Origin: Niastella sp. OAS944
GTDB taxonomy: Bacteria > Bacteroidota > Bacteroidia > Chitinophagales > Chitinophagaceae
DNA length: 64,000 nt
Direction of reading: 5' to 3'
NCBI GenBank assembly: GCA_024809215.1
Contig: JANUBW010000011.1
Coordinates: 62,001 to 126,000 of the forward strand
The translations under genes were made by a program, and so were the position numbers. Shown here piece after piece: positions 1 through 8,595 of the stretch; within the stretch, counting starts at the first letter, position 1; each line of letters opens with the position of its first letter. The notes beneath the pieces were generated by a model, which was given only the letters and a program-made list of their open reading frames with translations, searched no databases and was not told the origin of the DNA.

Positions 1-1191
1 GCGGCTTACAAACTGGCTGTTGAATTCAGAAGCCGGGGAAAAATGGTGATAGCAGGCGGACCGCATGTTACCTATTGCCAGAAGGAAGCCCTCACCTATT
101 TTGATGCTATTGTAACCGGCGAAGCGGAGAACGTTTGGCTTGAACTGTTGCAGGACATTGAACTTAACCAATTGAAACAGGTATATAAAGGTTCGCCTTG
201 CGATATGACCAGTTTGCCAACACCACGGTACGATCTGCTGCCCAACAAATTCTTTATAAAGAAAGTTATTCAGGCAACAAGAGGCTGTCCTTTTAGTTGT
301 TCCTTTTGTACTGTTCCTTCCCTAAACCCCGGCTTTCGGTTACGGCCGGTTGCAGATGTAATACGCGATGCTTCGTATGATAAGTTCAGCCATTGGTGGC
401 AACGAAAGATCGTTTGGTTTTGGGACGATAATCTTACCATAAAGCGCCCCTACATAAGGCAACTGCTTGCTGAAATGATACCGTTAAAAAAATGGTGGCT
501 TACCCAGGCCAGTATGGATATTGCCAAAGACCCCGAACTGCTCGATCTTATGAAAGCCTCTGGCTGTATAGGTGTATTTCTGGGTATAGAATCATTTGGG
601 GTTGATTCGCTGGCCGATGCCAACAAACGGCAAAACAAGATCGCTAATTACAAAACAGCTGTAAAAGAAATAAGAAAACGTGGCATTGCGGTAATGGCTG
701 GTTTTATTGCGGGCTTCGATCATGACGATGAACAAAGCATCATCAACATGGCCGATCAGCTAATGGAAATAGGCATCGACGTTCCCTTCCTAAGCATTAT
801 GACACCATTCAGGGGTACTCCTATTTACACCAGGCTAAACCAGGAGGGCCGCATATTACACGACAGGAACTGGAATTATTACAATGGGTATAATGTAGCG
901 TTCAAACCAAAACAAATTACCGAAGATCAATTATTACGCGCGCATAGAGCCTTGTGGAAAAAGTCGTTCTCGCCACTGTATGCATTTAAACGAATTGCAC
1001 GCGGACTATTCACATTAAGACCGGGCGCTTTTCTGATGTCATTTTTTATGAACTCATTTTACAGCTTTAAGCGGGTACGAAAGAATTACCCCATTGATAT
1101 GACAAAACGAAAAGACCTGAACAAACGGGTTGAACCGCAGATCAGGTCTTTTGGCGAAAAAGCTATAGAGTATGTTACAACTTATAGTTAA
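1..1191 (+). CDS. B12-binding-domain radical SAM protein (5' end outside window)
   Basis: The frame is open from base 1, so the first visible ATG at 43 is internal and the gene is cut by the left edge. The visible start carries the end of a cobalamin-binding fold (IAGGPHVT, then TGEAE). The radical SAM cluster motif CxxxCxxC (GCPFSCSFC) is encoded at about 286-309; its three cysteines bind the 4Fe-4S cluster that cleaves S-adenosylmethionine. A GIESF segment typical of the barrel follows near 590. The last 150 residues resemble the C-terminal extension (DUF4070 type) of B12 radical SAM proteins such as those of hopanoid modification. The reaction cannot be told from sequence alone. The stop overlaps by 4 bp the stop of the convergent gene that follows. 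Confidence 0.9.
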   Translation, partial: AAYKLAVEFRSRGKMVIAGGPHVTYCQKEALTYFDAIVTGEAENVWLELLQDIELNQLKQVYKGSPCDMTSLPTPRYDLLPNKFFIKKVIQATRGCPFSCSFCTVPSLNPGFRLRPVADVIRDASYDKFSHWWQRKIVWFWDDNLTIKRPYIRQLLAEMIPLKKWWLTQASMDIAKDPELLDLMKASGCIGVFLGIESFGVDSLADANKRQNKIANYKTAVKEIRKRGIAVMAGFIAGFDHDDEQSIINMADQLMEIGIDVPFLSIMTPFRGTPIYTRLNQEGRILHDRNWNYYNGYNVAFKPKQITEDQLLRAHRALWKKSFSPLYAFKRIARGLFTLRPGAFLMSFFMNSFYSFKRVRKNYPIDMTKRKDLNKRVEPQIRSFGEKAIEYVTTYS

Positions 1192-1922
1192 AGTATTTTG
1201 TAAACAAACCTTATACCAGTGGTGTAATTGAATGCGGCGCTTTTGCCGCCCTTAGCTGCCCGCTCAATATTTGCACCTCTGAAAACAGCATTTACATCAT
1301 CTGGCTCAACGAATGCATCGCGATCATATTTAAATTGCTGGTTCGTTGTTTTATAATTTCTGAACCGTACGCCTATGCCTTCATACACTTCAAACATAAA
1401 GTGTTTACCAATATCATCCTGCCAGCCCCACAAGGCATTGAGGCCCCAAACTGTTTTGGTAACGCCAATACCGTCTTTTAGATCGTAGGCGCTATAATCA
1501 CCTGCATTATAGTCAATGACCGTATTGTATTTATGATTGGTATAAAAACCATTCATGGCAATATAATGCCCATGAAATTTCTTATAACCTAAATTGCCTT
1601 CGCGAAAATAATAACGGAACTCCGACTTCAATTTAAACCCACTGGGTGAAACAAAGTTGGTATCAGGCTTTTCATACCATCCTTTCCGGTATCGAATGCC
1701 TACTTCATTATACATACTGAACTGTGGGGCCAGATGCACCTCCACACCAGCTGTTATTGTAGGAAAACTTACGACATCGATTGCAGCAAGGGGTGCTAAC
1801 TTTATTAAAAGCCGGACATCAGGGAGGCTCTGGGATTTTCGGTTCTTACGCCATCTCTCAGGCACCTGGGCATAACTATGAAAGGCTGTTGCTAAACAGA
1901 TCACAAGAAGTAGGGAGCGCAT
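1188..1922 (-). CDS. exported 244-aa protein, paralogue A (probable outer-membrane barrel)
   Basis: A signal peptide is visible (hydrophobic stretch ending S-Y-A-Q near residue 19). The mature part alternates polar and aromatic residues and ends in an aromatic/hydrophobic strand (GIRFVYKIL), as in small outer-membrane beta-barrels. It is closely related over its whole length to the next gene upstream (2020-2754): both share RLL-K-APLA-ID, a YNE-G-RYRK block and SE-RYYF. I do not recognise a named family with certainty; DUF3575-like is possible. It has its own strong promoter at 1973-2004, so the pair are separate transcription units rather than a simple two-gene operon. Confidence 0.75.
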   Translation of the reverse strand: MRSLLLVICLATAFHSYAQVPERWRKNRKSQSLPDVRLLIKLAPLAAIDVVSFPTITAGVEVHLAPQFSMYNEVGIRYRKGWYEKPDTNFVSPSGFKLKSEFRYYFREGNLGYKKFHGHYIAMNGFYTNHKYNTVIDYNAGDYSAYDLKDGIGVTKTVWGLNALWGWQDDIGKHFMFEVYEGIGVRFRNYKTTNQQFKYDRDAFVEPDDVNAVFRGANIERAAKGGKSAAFNYTTGIRFVYKIL

Positions 1923-1972
1923 AATTTAAGGGTTTAAGCAGCAATACGGCTTTACAGCGGTTGCGTTTCGCC

Positions 1973-2004
1973 CAAATATATACGTTATTTGTTAACTATG
2001 CAAA
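1973..2004 (-). promoter_or_regulatory. sigma-ABfr type promoter for 1188-1922
   Basis: Read on the minus strand: TTTG at 2004-2001, a 20-bp spacer, then TATATTTG at 1980-1973. This matches the Bacteroidetes primary-sigma consensus TTTG-N19/20-TAnnTTTG. The predicted start is about 1966, giving a leader of roughly 45 nt. Confidence 0.7.
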
Positions 2005-2019
2005 CCAGCCAATAACGCG

Positions 2020-2754
2020 CTAAAACAGCCGGTAAGCAAACCTAACACCAATGGATATATTGATCGTTGTTGTTTTACCGTCTTTTAATTCGGGCCTGCC
2101 GCCAGTAAGGTCAGTAAACGTCCAGTGATGACCTCTGCTTTCTCTGTCACGCTCATGATCAAATTCTCTACCCACGGTAACTATATCTCTCAACCTCAAA
2201 CCTAAACCACCATAACATTCAAACAAAAACCGTTTACCCAAATACATTTGGTTACCTATTATAAAATTACCACCCAAAACTTTCTTTGTCATGCCAAAAT
2301 CATCCTGGGTAAAAGCACTCGTATCCTTCTGGTAATAATATCCAACATATTTATTGTCAACATTCTTTATATAGAAAAGATTGACGGCTAAATAATACCC
2401 AGTAAGTCTGCCTCCTATTTTACTATCAGGGTCTTTAAAATAATATCGTACTTCCGATTTGATCCTATACCCGCGGCGAGCAACAAAACCGGTATCGTCA
2501 TTTTCATACAAAGCCTTTCTGTACCTAAAACCAAATTCATTATACCAGCTCATCTTGTTTGATAGAGCAATTTCCAAACCACCCTGTATAGCCGGGAATT
2601 CTATTTCGTCGATGAGGGCAAGGGGCGCAATTTTAAATAACAGGCGGGAGTCATAATATTTATAAGGCTTTGAAGACCTCCGGAACTTCAATGGTACCTG
2701 AGTAAAGCCACTGTAAGCCGTAAATAAACAAAATACTATAGCAATCAGGCGCAT
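2020..2754 (-). CDS. exported 244-aa protein, paralogue B (probable outer-membrane barrel)
   Basis: Same length and layout as paralogue A: signal peptide ending F-T-Q near residue 19, a conserved N-terminal block (RLLFKIAPLALID), aromatic-rich strands and a barrel-like C-terminus (GVRFAYRLF). The two copies differ at many positions, so the duplication is old or under divergent selection. A promoter of the same type lies upstream at 2813-2842. Function is unknown; the surface-exposed pattern fits an outer-membrane protein. Confidence 0.75.
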   Translation of the reverse strand: MRLIAIVFCLFTAYSGFTQVPLKFRRSSKPYKYYDSRLLFKIAPLALIDEIEFPAIQGGLEIALSNKMSWYNEFGFRYRKALYENDDTGFVARRGYRIKSEVRYYFKDPDSKIGGRLTGYYLAVNLFYIKNVDNKYVGYYYQKDTSAFTQDDFGMTKKVLGGNFIIGNQMYLGKRFLFECYGGLGLRLRDIVTVGREFDHERDRESRGHHWTFTDLTGGRPELKDGKTTTINISIGVRFAYRLF

Positions 2755-2812
2755 AAGTTAGGGTTTGGCAACAATATGATCTTCCATCTGCATATAAACG
2801 TTGCATCGCGTT

Positions 2813-2842
2813 CAAATATATACGCAATTCTAAAAAAATCAA
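2813..2842 (-). promoter_or_regulatory. sigma-ABfr type promoter for 2020-2754
   Basis: Minus strand: TTG at 2842-2840 (within TATTG), a 19-bp spacer, then TATATTTG at 2820-2813. The same -7 octamer is used by paralogue A, so promoter and gene were probably duplicated together. Confidence 0.65.
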
Positions 2843-2859
2843 TACCTTAATATATCATT

Positions 2860-4044
2860 ATGCAAGCAACCTTTTTATCTTTAATAATATTACTTACCAG
2901 CTGCCTTCACCTTCAGGCCAAAGTGCACCATGTAGGCGCTGGGCAACAGTATGCAACAATCAATCATGCATTGGTTGTAACCAAACCCGGCGATACCATA
3001 ATGGTACACGAGGGAAATTACGAAGGCGGTAATTATATAGCCAGTTTGCAGGGAACGGCTGCCAGGCCAATTCATTTTGTTAGCGCCCCAAATGAAAGGG
3101 TTGTCTTTCAGGGCGGTGTTGATGCCTGGCACCTGGTAGACGCTGCACATGTATATATAAAAGGTTTCACATTTCAACAGCAAACAGGCAACGGTTTTAA
3201 TATTGACGATGGGGGAACGTATAACACCCCATCGCACCATATTATTTTCGATTCCTGTACATTTCGCAATATACATGCAACAGGCAATAACGACCTGCTT
3301 AAAATGTCGGGCGTTGATTTCTTTACCATCAGAAATTGCCATTTTCTCAATGGCGCAGCCGGTGGCAGTGGCATTGACATGGTTGGCTGTCATGATGGAA
3401 CTATCAGTGGCAACCGGTTCGAAAACCTGGGCAGTAATTCCATTCAGGCAAAAGGCGGATCAAGGAACATCAAAATTGAATACAACTATTTTAACAACGG
3501 TGGCGAGCGTACGCTTAACCTGGGCGGTTCTACTAACATGCAATTGTTTCGTCCGCCCGATGCGCGCTATGAAGCAGCACAGTTAACCGTATACTCAAAC
3601 ATTTTCATTGGTTCTGATGTTCCCATTGCCTATGTAGGTTGTGTGCAAACCAGTGTGCTGAATAACACCATTTACTTACCTCAAAAATGGGTGATCAGGA
3701 TCTTACAGGAAACGGCAGACAGCGCCCGGTTTTACCCCTGCGGAAATAATATTTTCAGCAACAACATTATCTATCACGATAACCGCGTAATTATTGACTG
3801 TAATATTGGGCCTAATACCAATGCACCCAGTTTCAGCTTTTCGAACAACCTGTGGTACCATTCGCAAAACGCTGCATGGGCTGGCCCTGTTCTTCCCGTA
3901 AAAGAAACCGGTAGCGTCATTGGTAAAGACCCACTGTTTATGAATGCACCTGCTGGTGATCTTTCTTTGAAGAAAGAAAGTGAAGCAGCCGGCAAAGGTT
4001 ATAAATTCAATGAAAAGGTCCCGCCGAAACGGGACCCCTTATAG
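2860..4044 (+). CDS. secreted right-handed parallel beta-helix protein
   Basis: The protein has 394 residues with an N-terminal signal peptide (cleavage near L-Q-A-K, residue 20). The body shows the short-coil pattern of parallel beta-helices: YATINHAL near residue 32, then repeated I-x-N-x-x-F/I turns (IRNCHF, ISGNRF, IEYNYF, VYSNIF, FSNNII). This fold is used by pectate, chondroitin and alginate lyases and by carbohydrate-binding proteins; I see no clear catalytic lysine/arginine pair like that of PL6, so the activity is open. The last codons (4017-4036) contain a perfect 7-bp inverted repeat, so a terminator-like hairpin is part of the reading frame. Confidence 0.85.
   Translation: MQATFLSLIILLTSCLHLQAKVHHVGAGQQYATINHALVVTKPGDTIMVHEGNYEGGNYIASLQGTAARPIHFVSAPNERVVFQGGVDAWHLVDAAHVYIKGFTFQQQTGNGFNIDDGGTYNTPSHHIIFDSCTFRNIHATGNNDLLKMSGVDFFTIRNCHFLNGAAGGSGIDMVGCHDGTISGNRFENLGSNSIQAKGGSRNIKIEYNYFNNGGERTLNLGGSTNMQLFRPPDARYEAAQLTVYSNIFIGSDVPIAYVGCVQTSVLNNTIYLPQKWVIRILQETADSARFYPCGNNIFSNNIIYHDNRVIIDCNIGPNTNAPSFSFSNNLWYHSQNAAWAGPVLPVKETGSVIGKDPLFMNAPAGDLSLKKESEAAGKGYKFNEKVPPKRDPL
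4017..4036 (+). terminator. hairpin inside the 3' end of the beta-helix gene
   Basis: GGTCCCG (4017-4023) pairs with CGGGACC (4030-4036) around a 6-nt loop. It lies just before the TAG at 4042 and encodes part of the C-terminal tail. No T-tract follows, so it may be a 3' stabiliser rather than an intrinsic terminator. Confidence 0.4.
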
Positions 4045-4137
4045 AACCGTCTATGCAAATTCAATATATAGTTTCTTTCACCAGATTATCACTTACCGAA
4101 CTAAGTTAACAAGCTTTATTGTATATGACCGGGCAAT

Positions 4138-4194
4138 TTGATAAACGTGCATTTTTGGCAATAGCCGTGTTGGTTTTGGCAATAAGTGTGTAAC
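4138..4194 (+). repeat. 21-bp-period repeat block, copy F (left flank of kinase-Thg1 cassette)
   Basis: The element TTTTGGCAATA occurs at 4153-4163 and again exactly 21 bp later at 4174-4184; a related unit precedes it. The whole block aligns, in inverted orientation, with 6036-6093 at roughly three identical bases in four with one gap. It lies 50-110 bp upstream of the kinase start. Confidence 0.6.
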
Positions 4195-4248
4195 ATTTAT
4201 AAATGACCGGCAACTTTATTATATTGAGGCGCAATTAACAATACGGTG

Positions 4249-4695
4249 ATGGAAACCATAATATTTTGCGGAATACAGGCTACAGGCAAAACAACCTTTT
4301 TTAAAGAGCGATTCTTTAAAACCCACATCCGCATTTCCCTTGACCAGCTTAATACCCGGAACAAAGAACAAAGATTCATTGACACCTGTATTGAAACCCG
4401 GCATCCTTTTGTGGTAGACAATACAAACCCAACAAAAGAAGACAGGGCTAAATATATTTCTATTGCAAAAGCCAACAAGTTTAAAGTTATTGGTTATTAT
4501 TTTCAATCGAAACTTGCCGAGGCCCTGGTGCGTAACAGCCAACGAACCGGAAAGGAAAATATACCTGAAATTGGTATAAAGGGAACATTCAATAAATTAA
4601 CACTACCTTCTTTAGAAGAGGGATTTGATGAACTTTATTACGTTGAGACCGGGAACGATGAATTCAGAATAAAAAAATGGACAAATGAAATTTGA
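4249..4695 (+). CDS. polynucleotide kinase-like P-loop kinase
   Basis: The protein has 148 residues from ATG 4249; a GTG at 4246 is directly before it. Walker A is GIQATGKT near residues 8-15. The aspartate of DNTNP (about residue 57) plus the following ED-R-KY helix and an arginine-rich lid (RNSQR) match the kinase half of PNKP/T4 Pnkp-type enzymes, which phosphorylate RNA or DNA 5'-OH ends with ATP. It is only the kinase module: no phosphatase or ligase domain is fused. It overlaps the Thg1-like gene by 11 bp, so the two are probably translationally coupled. Family assignment is good; the nucleic-acid substrate is inferred. A role on another small substrate cannot be excluded. Confidence 0.8.
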   Translation: METIIFCGIQATGKTTFFKERFFKTHIRISLDQLNTRNKEQRFIDTCIETRHPFVVDNTNPTKEDRAKYISIAKANKFKVIGYYFQSKLAEALVRNSQRTGKENIPEIGIKGTFNKLTLPSLEEGFDELYYVETGNDEFRIKKWTNEI

Positions 4696-5461
4696 CGATC
4701 TGGACCTTAAAATGCGGGTATACGAAACGTCGCACGACCGTTGTGTTTTACCCAATATGTACCTGGTGGCAAGAATAGATGGACGCAGTTTTACCAAACT
4801 AACCAAGGAAGTTCAAAAGTTTAAAGCTCCGTTCGACGAGCGCTTTCGCGACCTTATGGTAGAAACCGTTAAACACCTTATGAACTGTGGTTTCAATGTA
4901 ATTTATGGCTTTACAGAAAGCGATGAAATTTCATTATTATTTCACCATAATGAGAGTGCATTCTCCCGAAAAACAAGAAAATTCATTTCAATACTGGCGG
5001 GTGAAGCAAGCGCTAAGTTCTCCTCAATGCTGGGCGATGTAGGCGCTTTTGATTGCCGTTTATCTGAACTTCCCAATAAAAAACTTGTAGAAGATTATTT
5101 CAGGTGGAGAAATGAAGACGCGCACAGAAATGCGTTAAATGCTCATTGCTACTGGCGATTGAGACAGGATAATTATTCCCAAAACGAAGCTACTTCAAAA
5201 ATTGAAGGATTAAGTATTGCTGCCAAAAACGAACTCCTATTTCAATATGGCATCAATTTTAATGACGTGCCCAACTGGCAGAAACGTGGCATAGGCGTTT
5301 ATTGGAAAAACGTAAAGAAGGAAGGGTTTAATCCTAAAACCAATCAGGCAATTTGGGTTGACAAACGTGAATTGTTTGTAGATTACGAATTACCCATGCG
5401 CGATGAGTACAATCAGTTCATAAAAGATGTTATTGAGAGAAATGAGAAAGTGATAGCTTAA
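4685..5461 (+). CDS. Thg1-like 3'-5' RNA polymerase (tRNA guanylyltransferase family)
   Basis: The 258-residue length matches the family. The two metal-binding carboxylate motifs of the reverse polymerase palm are present: RIDGRSF (D32) and FTESDEISL (D80, E81). A block FDCR-L-ELP and WRNEDAHRNALN near residue 142 aligns with the FDGR and HINNLYNT regions of eukaryotic Thg1, but the latter is altered, as in bacterial Thg1-like proteins. Thg1-like enzymes add nucleotides in the 3'-5' direction to the 5' end of tRNA, repairing truncated tRNAs. The coupled upstream polynucleotide kinase could prepare the 5' end; this is inference from context. An NTF2-like gene follows after 17 bp. Confidence 0.88.
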   Translation: MKFDDLDLKMRVYETSHDRCVLPNMYLVARIDGRSFTKLTKEVQKFKAPFDERFRDLMVETVKHLMNCGFNVIYGFTESDEISLLFHHNESAFSRKTRKFISILAGEASAKFSSMLGDVGAFDCRLSELPNKKLVEDYFRWRNEDAHRNALNAHCYWRLRQDNYSQNEATSKIEGLSIAAKNELLFQYGINFNDVPNWQKRGIGVYWKNVKKEGFNPKTNQAIWVDKRELFVDYELPMRDEYNQFIKDVIERNEKVIA

Positions 5462-5478
5462 TTTTACTCGCTTAAACC

Positions 5479-5928
5479 ATGCTAAAAATGGAAAACAAAA
5501 TAACCGAACAGGTACGTTTACTTTTTAAAGGCGCCGACGAAAGGGATTGGGAGAAATGCAGATCTGTTTTTAACAAAGATGTTTTGCTCGACTATTCTTC
5601 AATGACCGGCAATGCTGCCACGCTTTTATCATCAGAACAAATAATTGCAGCATGGGCCGCCTTTTTACCAGGCTTTGACAGAACACACCATGAGTTATCA
5701 AAGTTCAATATTGAGAACAATGGTCTTCTTTCCACAGCGCATTATTTCGGAAAAGCCGATCACTTTCTCGATGCCGAAGTTTGGACGGTAGAAGGAACGT
5801 ATGATACAAAACTGGTACGCACCAATAATGATAACTGGCTCATAGTTGAACATAAATTTAATTTAGAAAAGCAAAGCGGCAACACTTCCCTTCCCCAGTT
5901 GGCAACGCAAAAACTGGCAAAGCAGTAA
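5479..5928 (+). CDS. NTF2-like / SnoaL-like protein
   Basis: The 149-residue protein has the order typical of the NTF2-like fold: an N-terminal helix pair (LLFKGADERDW, VFNKDVLLDYSS), a helix (IIAAWAAFLPGF), then strands with H-Y-F-G and W-V-EG-YD. The family includes small isomerases, hydrolases and ligand-binding proteins; the substrate cannot be read from sequence. A second in-frame ATG at 5488 is an equally possible start. It is the last gene of the kinase-Thg1 cassette and is followed by a terminator. Confidence 0.75.
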   Translation: MLKMENKITEQVRLLFKGADERDWEKCRSVFNKDVLLDYSSMTGNAATLLSSEQIIAAWAAFLPGFDRTHHELSKFNIENNGLLSTAHYFGKADHFLDAEVWTVEGTYDTKLVRTNNDNWLIVEHKFNLEKQSGNTSLPQLATQKLAKQ

Positions 5929-5951
5929 AGGAAATATTTTATAATTGCATT

Positions 5952-5990
5952 AATAAACCCGGGCCGGTTGGCGTGGGTTTATTATTTTAT
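5952..5990 (+). terminator. terminator after the kinase-Thg1-NTF2 cassette
   Basis: AATAAACCC (5952-5960) pairs with GGGTTTATT (5975-5983), with an inner GCC/GGC pairing in the loop, followed by ATTTTAT. Confidence 0.65.
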
Positions 5991-6035
5991 ACATGTTTCA
6001 CATAAAGGAGCTTTAGCTCATTCTGCCCAATTTCT

Positions 6036-6093
6036 TTTACACACTTATCAGGCAAATCAACACGTTTATTGCCCAAATCAACACGCTTATCAA
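6036..6093 (-). repeat. 21-bp-period repeat block, copy R (right flank of the cassette)
   Basis: CAAATCAACACG occurs at 6053-6064 and exactly 21 bp later at 6074-6085. Read on the minus strand, the block aligns with 4138-4194. It lies about 150-210 bp upstream of the beta-propeller gene. Confidence 0.6.
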
Positions 6094-6244
6094 GTGTATA
6101 TTTATTAATCTAAAAATCTGTTATAGTTTTACAGCCTGACACTATCCTGCCAGGATACCCAGTTTTCAATTTTTATAGAAACTGAACGGTCCGAGCTGTG
6201 GCAAATAGTTACATATTGTGCGAAATATAAAAGTGTACACCTGC

Positions 6245-7501
6245 ATGAACCTGGCAGATAAGAATATATCATTGCAAACAGAATGGCAATCACTGGGGCA
6301 ATCGTATGCCAAAGAGGTAAATGCAATGATTGATTTTGGTGAGCAATTCGGTTGGGATAACTGGAAAGGTGATGAGCCTGCCGACAACCGGGAGGAAGCA
6401 GCGCATGAAGTATTGACACTTTTAAAGAAAGCCAACAAAGAAGGCACCATTACCACGTTCAGGAAAAGTTTCCCACCGGCTTATGCGCCTTTTGTAAACA
6501 TCATTCACGAACAAGGACAGAATATTGAAAACTTATGTTATATAAGCAATAATACAATTGCTTTTATAGTTGGCTCGGCCTATGAAAAAAGAAGGGCCTA
6601 TTTATTATCAGAAGGCTCCATTATAAGGCTTAGGGACAATATACAATCAATTGGCAGGTCGCCACAAAACAATATCTACGCCATTGCAGAAAACGGCGCT
6701 ATAACAACTTACAAAGGCTGGGAAGGAAATAAAGTGTGGGTATTTAAACTTCCACCTGTTGATGAACAATCAATTTCACAAATAATCCCTTTTAATAACG
6801 GGCTTGCAGTTATACTCATTTCGCCTGAAGGTATTTATTTACTTAACACGAATGGGCATTCGCTTATTCATCCTGTTCCCGACCAGGAAGATCTTGACTG
6901 GACACCCAGCATTCATATGGAACATGCCGCCTTATCGGCCGACAATTCCTTTATTGCGCTTGGCGATCAATCATCTGTACATAGAATATTAAATAACCAG
7001 GGCGCTGCGGTTGCAGAGATAGGGCCGCAATCATCTTATCCACACTATGCCCTGTTCTCAAAGAATGGCCAGCAAGTGGTTTTAAACTCCTGCCATTTTT
7101 ACAATGGCGTTACTATTGGCATTTCTACCACCGGCATTCATGGTTTGAAAATTGAGGCGCATACACAGGATAACAGGTATACAGTTATTGATGAAAACTG
7201 CCGCGTGTATGCAGCTGTTGCCACTACATCGTACTACATAATGGGTGACGTTGGTGGTTATATAAAAGCGTACGATTTTACAGGCAAACTGATGTGGCGC
7301 TATTTCCTGGGCTCTACCATTACAGGCATGACGATCTCTGACGATGAAAACACATTGTGGGTTGCCGCCTGTTCGGGCATGATACATCAGCTTAAATTGA
7401 ACCAGGGGCAACGAGACGATCATACCATTGGCAATGGAGATCATTATGAAGAGTTCAGAGTTATCTTCTGGAAAAATGAACCACAACCATTGATCTGGTA
7501 A
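6245..7501 (+). CDS. WD40/PQQ-like beta-propeller protein
   Basis: The start is taken at ATG 6245 (418 aa); a GTG at 6218 in the same frame is less likely. No signal peptide or membrane segment is seen, so it is probably cytoplasmic. After a helical N-terminal 100 residues, the sequence repeats short strands of the form I-x-x-x-x-N-x-I/Y-A-I-x-x-G (for example PQNNIYAIAENG, DDENTLWVAACSG, YYIMGDVGGYIKAYDFTGK), typical of propeller blades. Propellers mostly bind protein partners. It has no obvious enzyme neighbour; the region upstream carries repeat copy R, and a 12-base piece of that repeat recurs just after the stop. Confidence 0.7.
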   Translation: MNLADKNISLQTEWQSLGQSYAKEVNAMIDFGEQFGWDNWKGDEPADNREEAAHEVLTLLKKANKEGTITTFRKSFPPAYAPFVNIIHEQGQNIENLCYISNNTIAFIVGSAYEKRRAYLLSEGSIIRLRDNIQSIGRSPQNNIYAIAENGAITTYKGWEGNKVWVFKLPPVDEQSISQIIPFNNGLAVILISPEGIYLLNTNGHSLIHPVPDQEDLDWTPSIHMEHAALSADNSFIALGDQSSVHRILNNQGAAVAEIGPQSSYPHYALFSKNGQQVVLNSCHFYNGVTIGISTTGIHGLKIEAHTQDNRYTVIDENCRVYAAVATTSYYIMGDVGGYIKAYDFTGKLMWRYFLGSTITGMTISDDENTLWVAACSGMIHQLKLNQGQRDDHTIGNGDHYEEFRVIFWKNEPQPLIW

Positions 7502-7513
7502 CCATGCTGTTTT

Positions 7514-7525
7514 GGGCAATTTGAT
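7514..7525 (+). repeat. solitary 12-bp piece of the 21-bp repeat family
   Basis: GGGCAATTTGAT here is identical to 4131-4142, at the start of repeat block F. Short, so chance is possible, but it is within 3.4 kb of the other copies. Confidence 0.3.
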
Positions 7526-7631
7526 TCCCTACCCTACACTAATTGTAAATATTTTTCCTGCATCTGCATTCCATACATACCATAACACTATGGCATAATA
7601 ATACGTGCTATGATGTATTAAATGATATGTT

Positions 7632-8525
7632 ATGGGCACAACACTAAAAGCGAAGAAAGAAAACCCGGTTGAAAAATATCCCGCACCTCCCTATCCAAAG
7701 CAGGAGCAGGAAATGCCGGGTACAGAGCAGAAAATGGACCCCAAACCAGATCATGGTGAAACTACTTATAAAGGAAGCGGAAAGTTAACCGGCCGTAAAG
7801 CCCTTATTACCGGTGGCGATTCTGGCATTGGGAAAGCAGTGGCCATTGCCTTTGCCCGCGAAGGCGCCGATGTATTAATATCTTACCTGAACGAAGAAGA
7901 AGATGCAAGGGAAGTTGCCGATCATATAAGAGCTGCCGGCCAAAAAGCCATTATGGTGCCAGGTGACATAAGCAACGAAGCACATTGCAAACAACTGGTA
8001 GAAAAAGCAATTGCAGAATTTGGCCAGCTTGATATAATAGTGAACAATGCAGCTTACCAAATGGAGCATAAATCATTACAGGAAATATCGTCGGAAGAAT
8101 GGGATTATACCTTCAGAACGAACGTAACAGCCATGTTCCATATTTGCAAAGCGGCAGAGCCTCATTTACAGCCTGGCAGTTCGGTAATAAATACAAGTTC
8201 AGTGAACGCGTATACACCTAACCGCTCTTTAATGCCATATACAGTAACCAAAGCGGCAATACAAAACTTCACAGCAACCCTTGCACAGTTATGGGGCGAA
8301 AAAGGGATCAGGGTAAATTGCGTGGCTCCGGGCCCTATATGGACACCCCTGATACCAGGCAGTTTTTCGGGCGATAAAGTAAAAGAATTTGGCAGTCAAA
8401 CACCATTAAAAAGAGCAGGCCAACCTGCAGAGCTTGCCCCTATATATGTTTTACTGGCATCGGAAGATGGAAGTTATATGTCGGGCGCAACCGTACAGGT
8501 TACGGGCGGAATGCCTACCATATAA
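7632..8525 (+). CDS. SDR oxidoreductase, general-stress (YhdF/YdaD) type
   Basis: The 297-residue protein has a proline/lysine-rich N-terminal extension of about 50 residues, followed by a Rossmann domain. The cofactor motif TGGDSGIG is at residues 60-67, NNAAY near 138-142, and the catalytic serine/tyrosine/lysine at S189-S190, Y203 and K207 (YTVTK). The long hydrophilic N-terminus is characteristic of the YhdF/YdaD group, which is often stress-induced in other bacteria. It probably uses NADP(H) on a carbonyl or alcohol; the substrate is unknown. It is followed by a strong terminator and then, convergently, by a small charged protein often seen in stress contexts. Confidence 0.88.
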   Translation: MGTTLKAKKENPVEKYPAPPYPKQEQEMPGTEQKMDPKPDHGETTYKGSGKLTGRKALITGGDSGIGKAVAIAFAREGADVLISYLNEEEDAREVADHIRAAGQKAIMVPGDISNEAHCKQLVEKAIAEFGQLDIIVNNAAYQMEHKSLQEISSEEWDYTFRTNVTAMFHICKAAEPHLQPGSSVINTSSVNAYTPNRSLMPYTVTKAAIQNFTATLAQLWGEKGIRVNCVAPGPIWTPLIPGSFSGDKVKEFGSQTPLKRAGQPAELAPIYVLLASEDGSYMSGATVQVTGGMPTI

Positions 8526-8540
8526 GATCAAAAAACAAAA

Positions 8541-8583
8541 CAGGCAGGTAGCTTATATATAAGTTACCTGCCTGCTTTTTTTT
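8541..8583. terminator. strong terminator between convergent genes
   Basis: A 15-bp stem with one G-T pair (8541-8555 with 8560-8574) and a 4-nt loop is followed by an eight-T tract at 8576-8583 on the plus strand. On the minus strand A-rich sequence at 8529-8540 gives a T-tract too, so it can serve both genes. Confidence 0.8.
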
Positions 8584-8595
8584 CATATAAACCAA

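Noticed and set aside
4045-4248. Possible small RNA gene before the kinase
   Set aside because: Only the 21-bp repeats and AT-rich DNA are seen; no promoter-hairpin-terminator arrangement.
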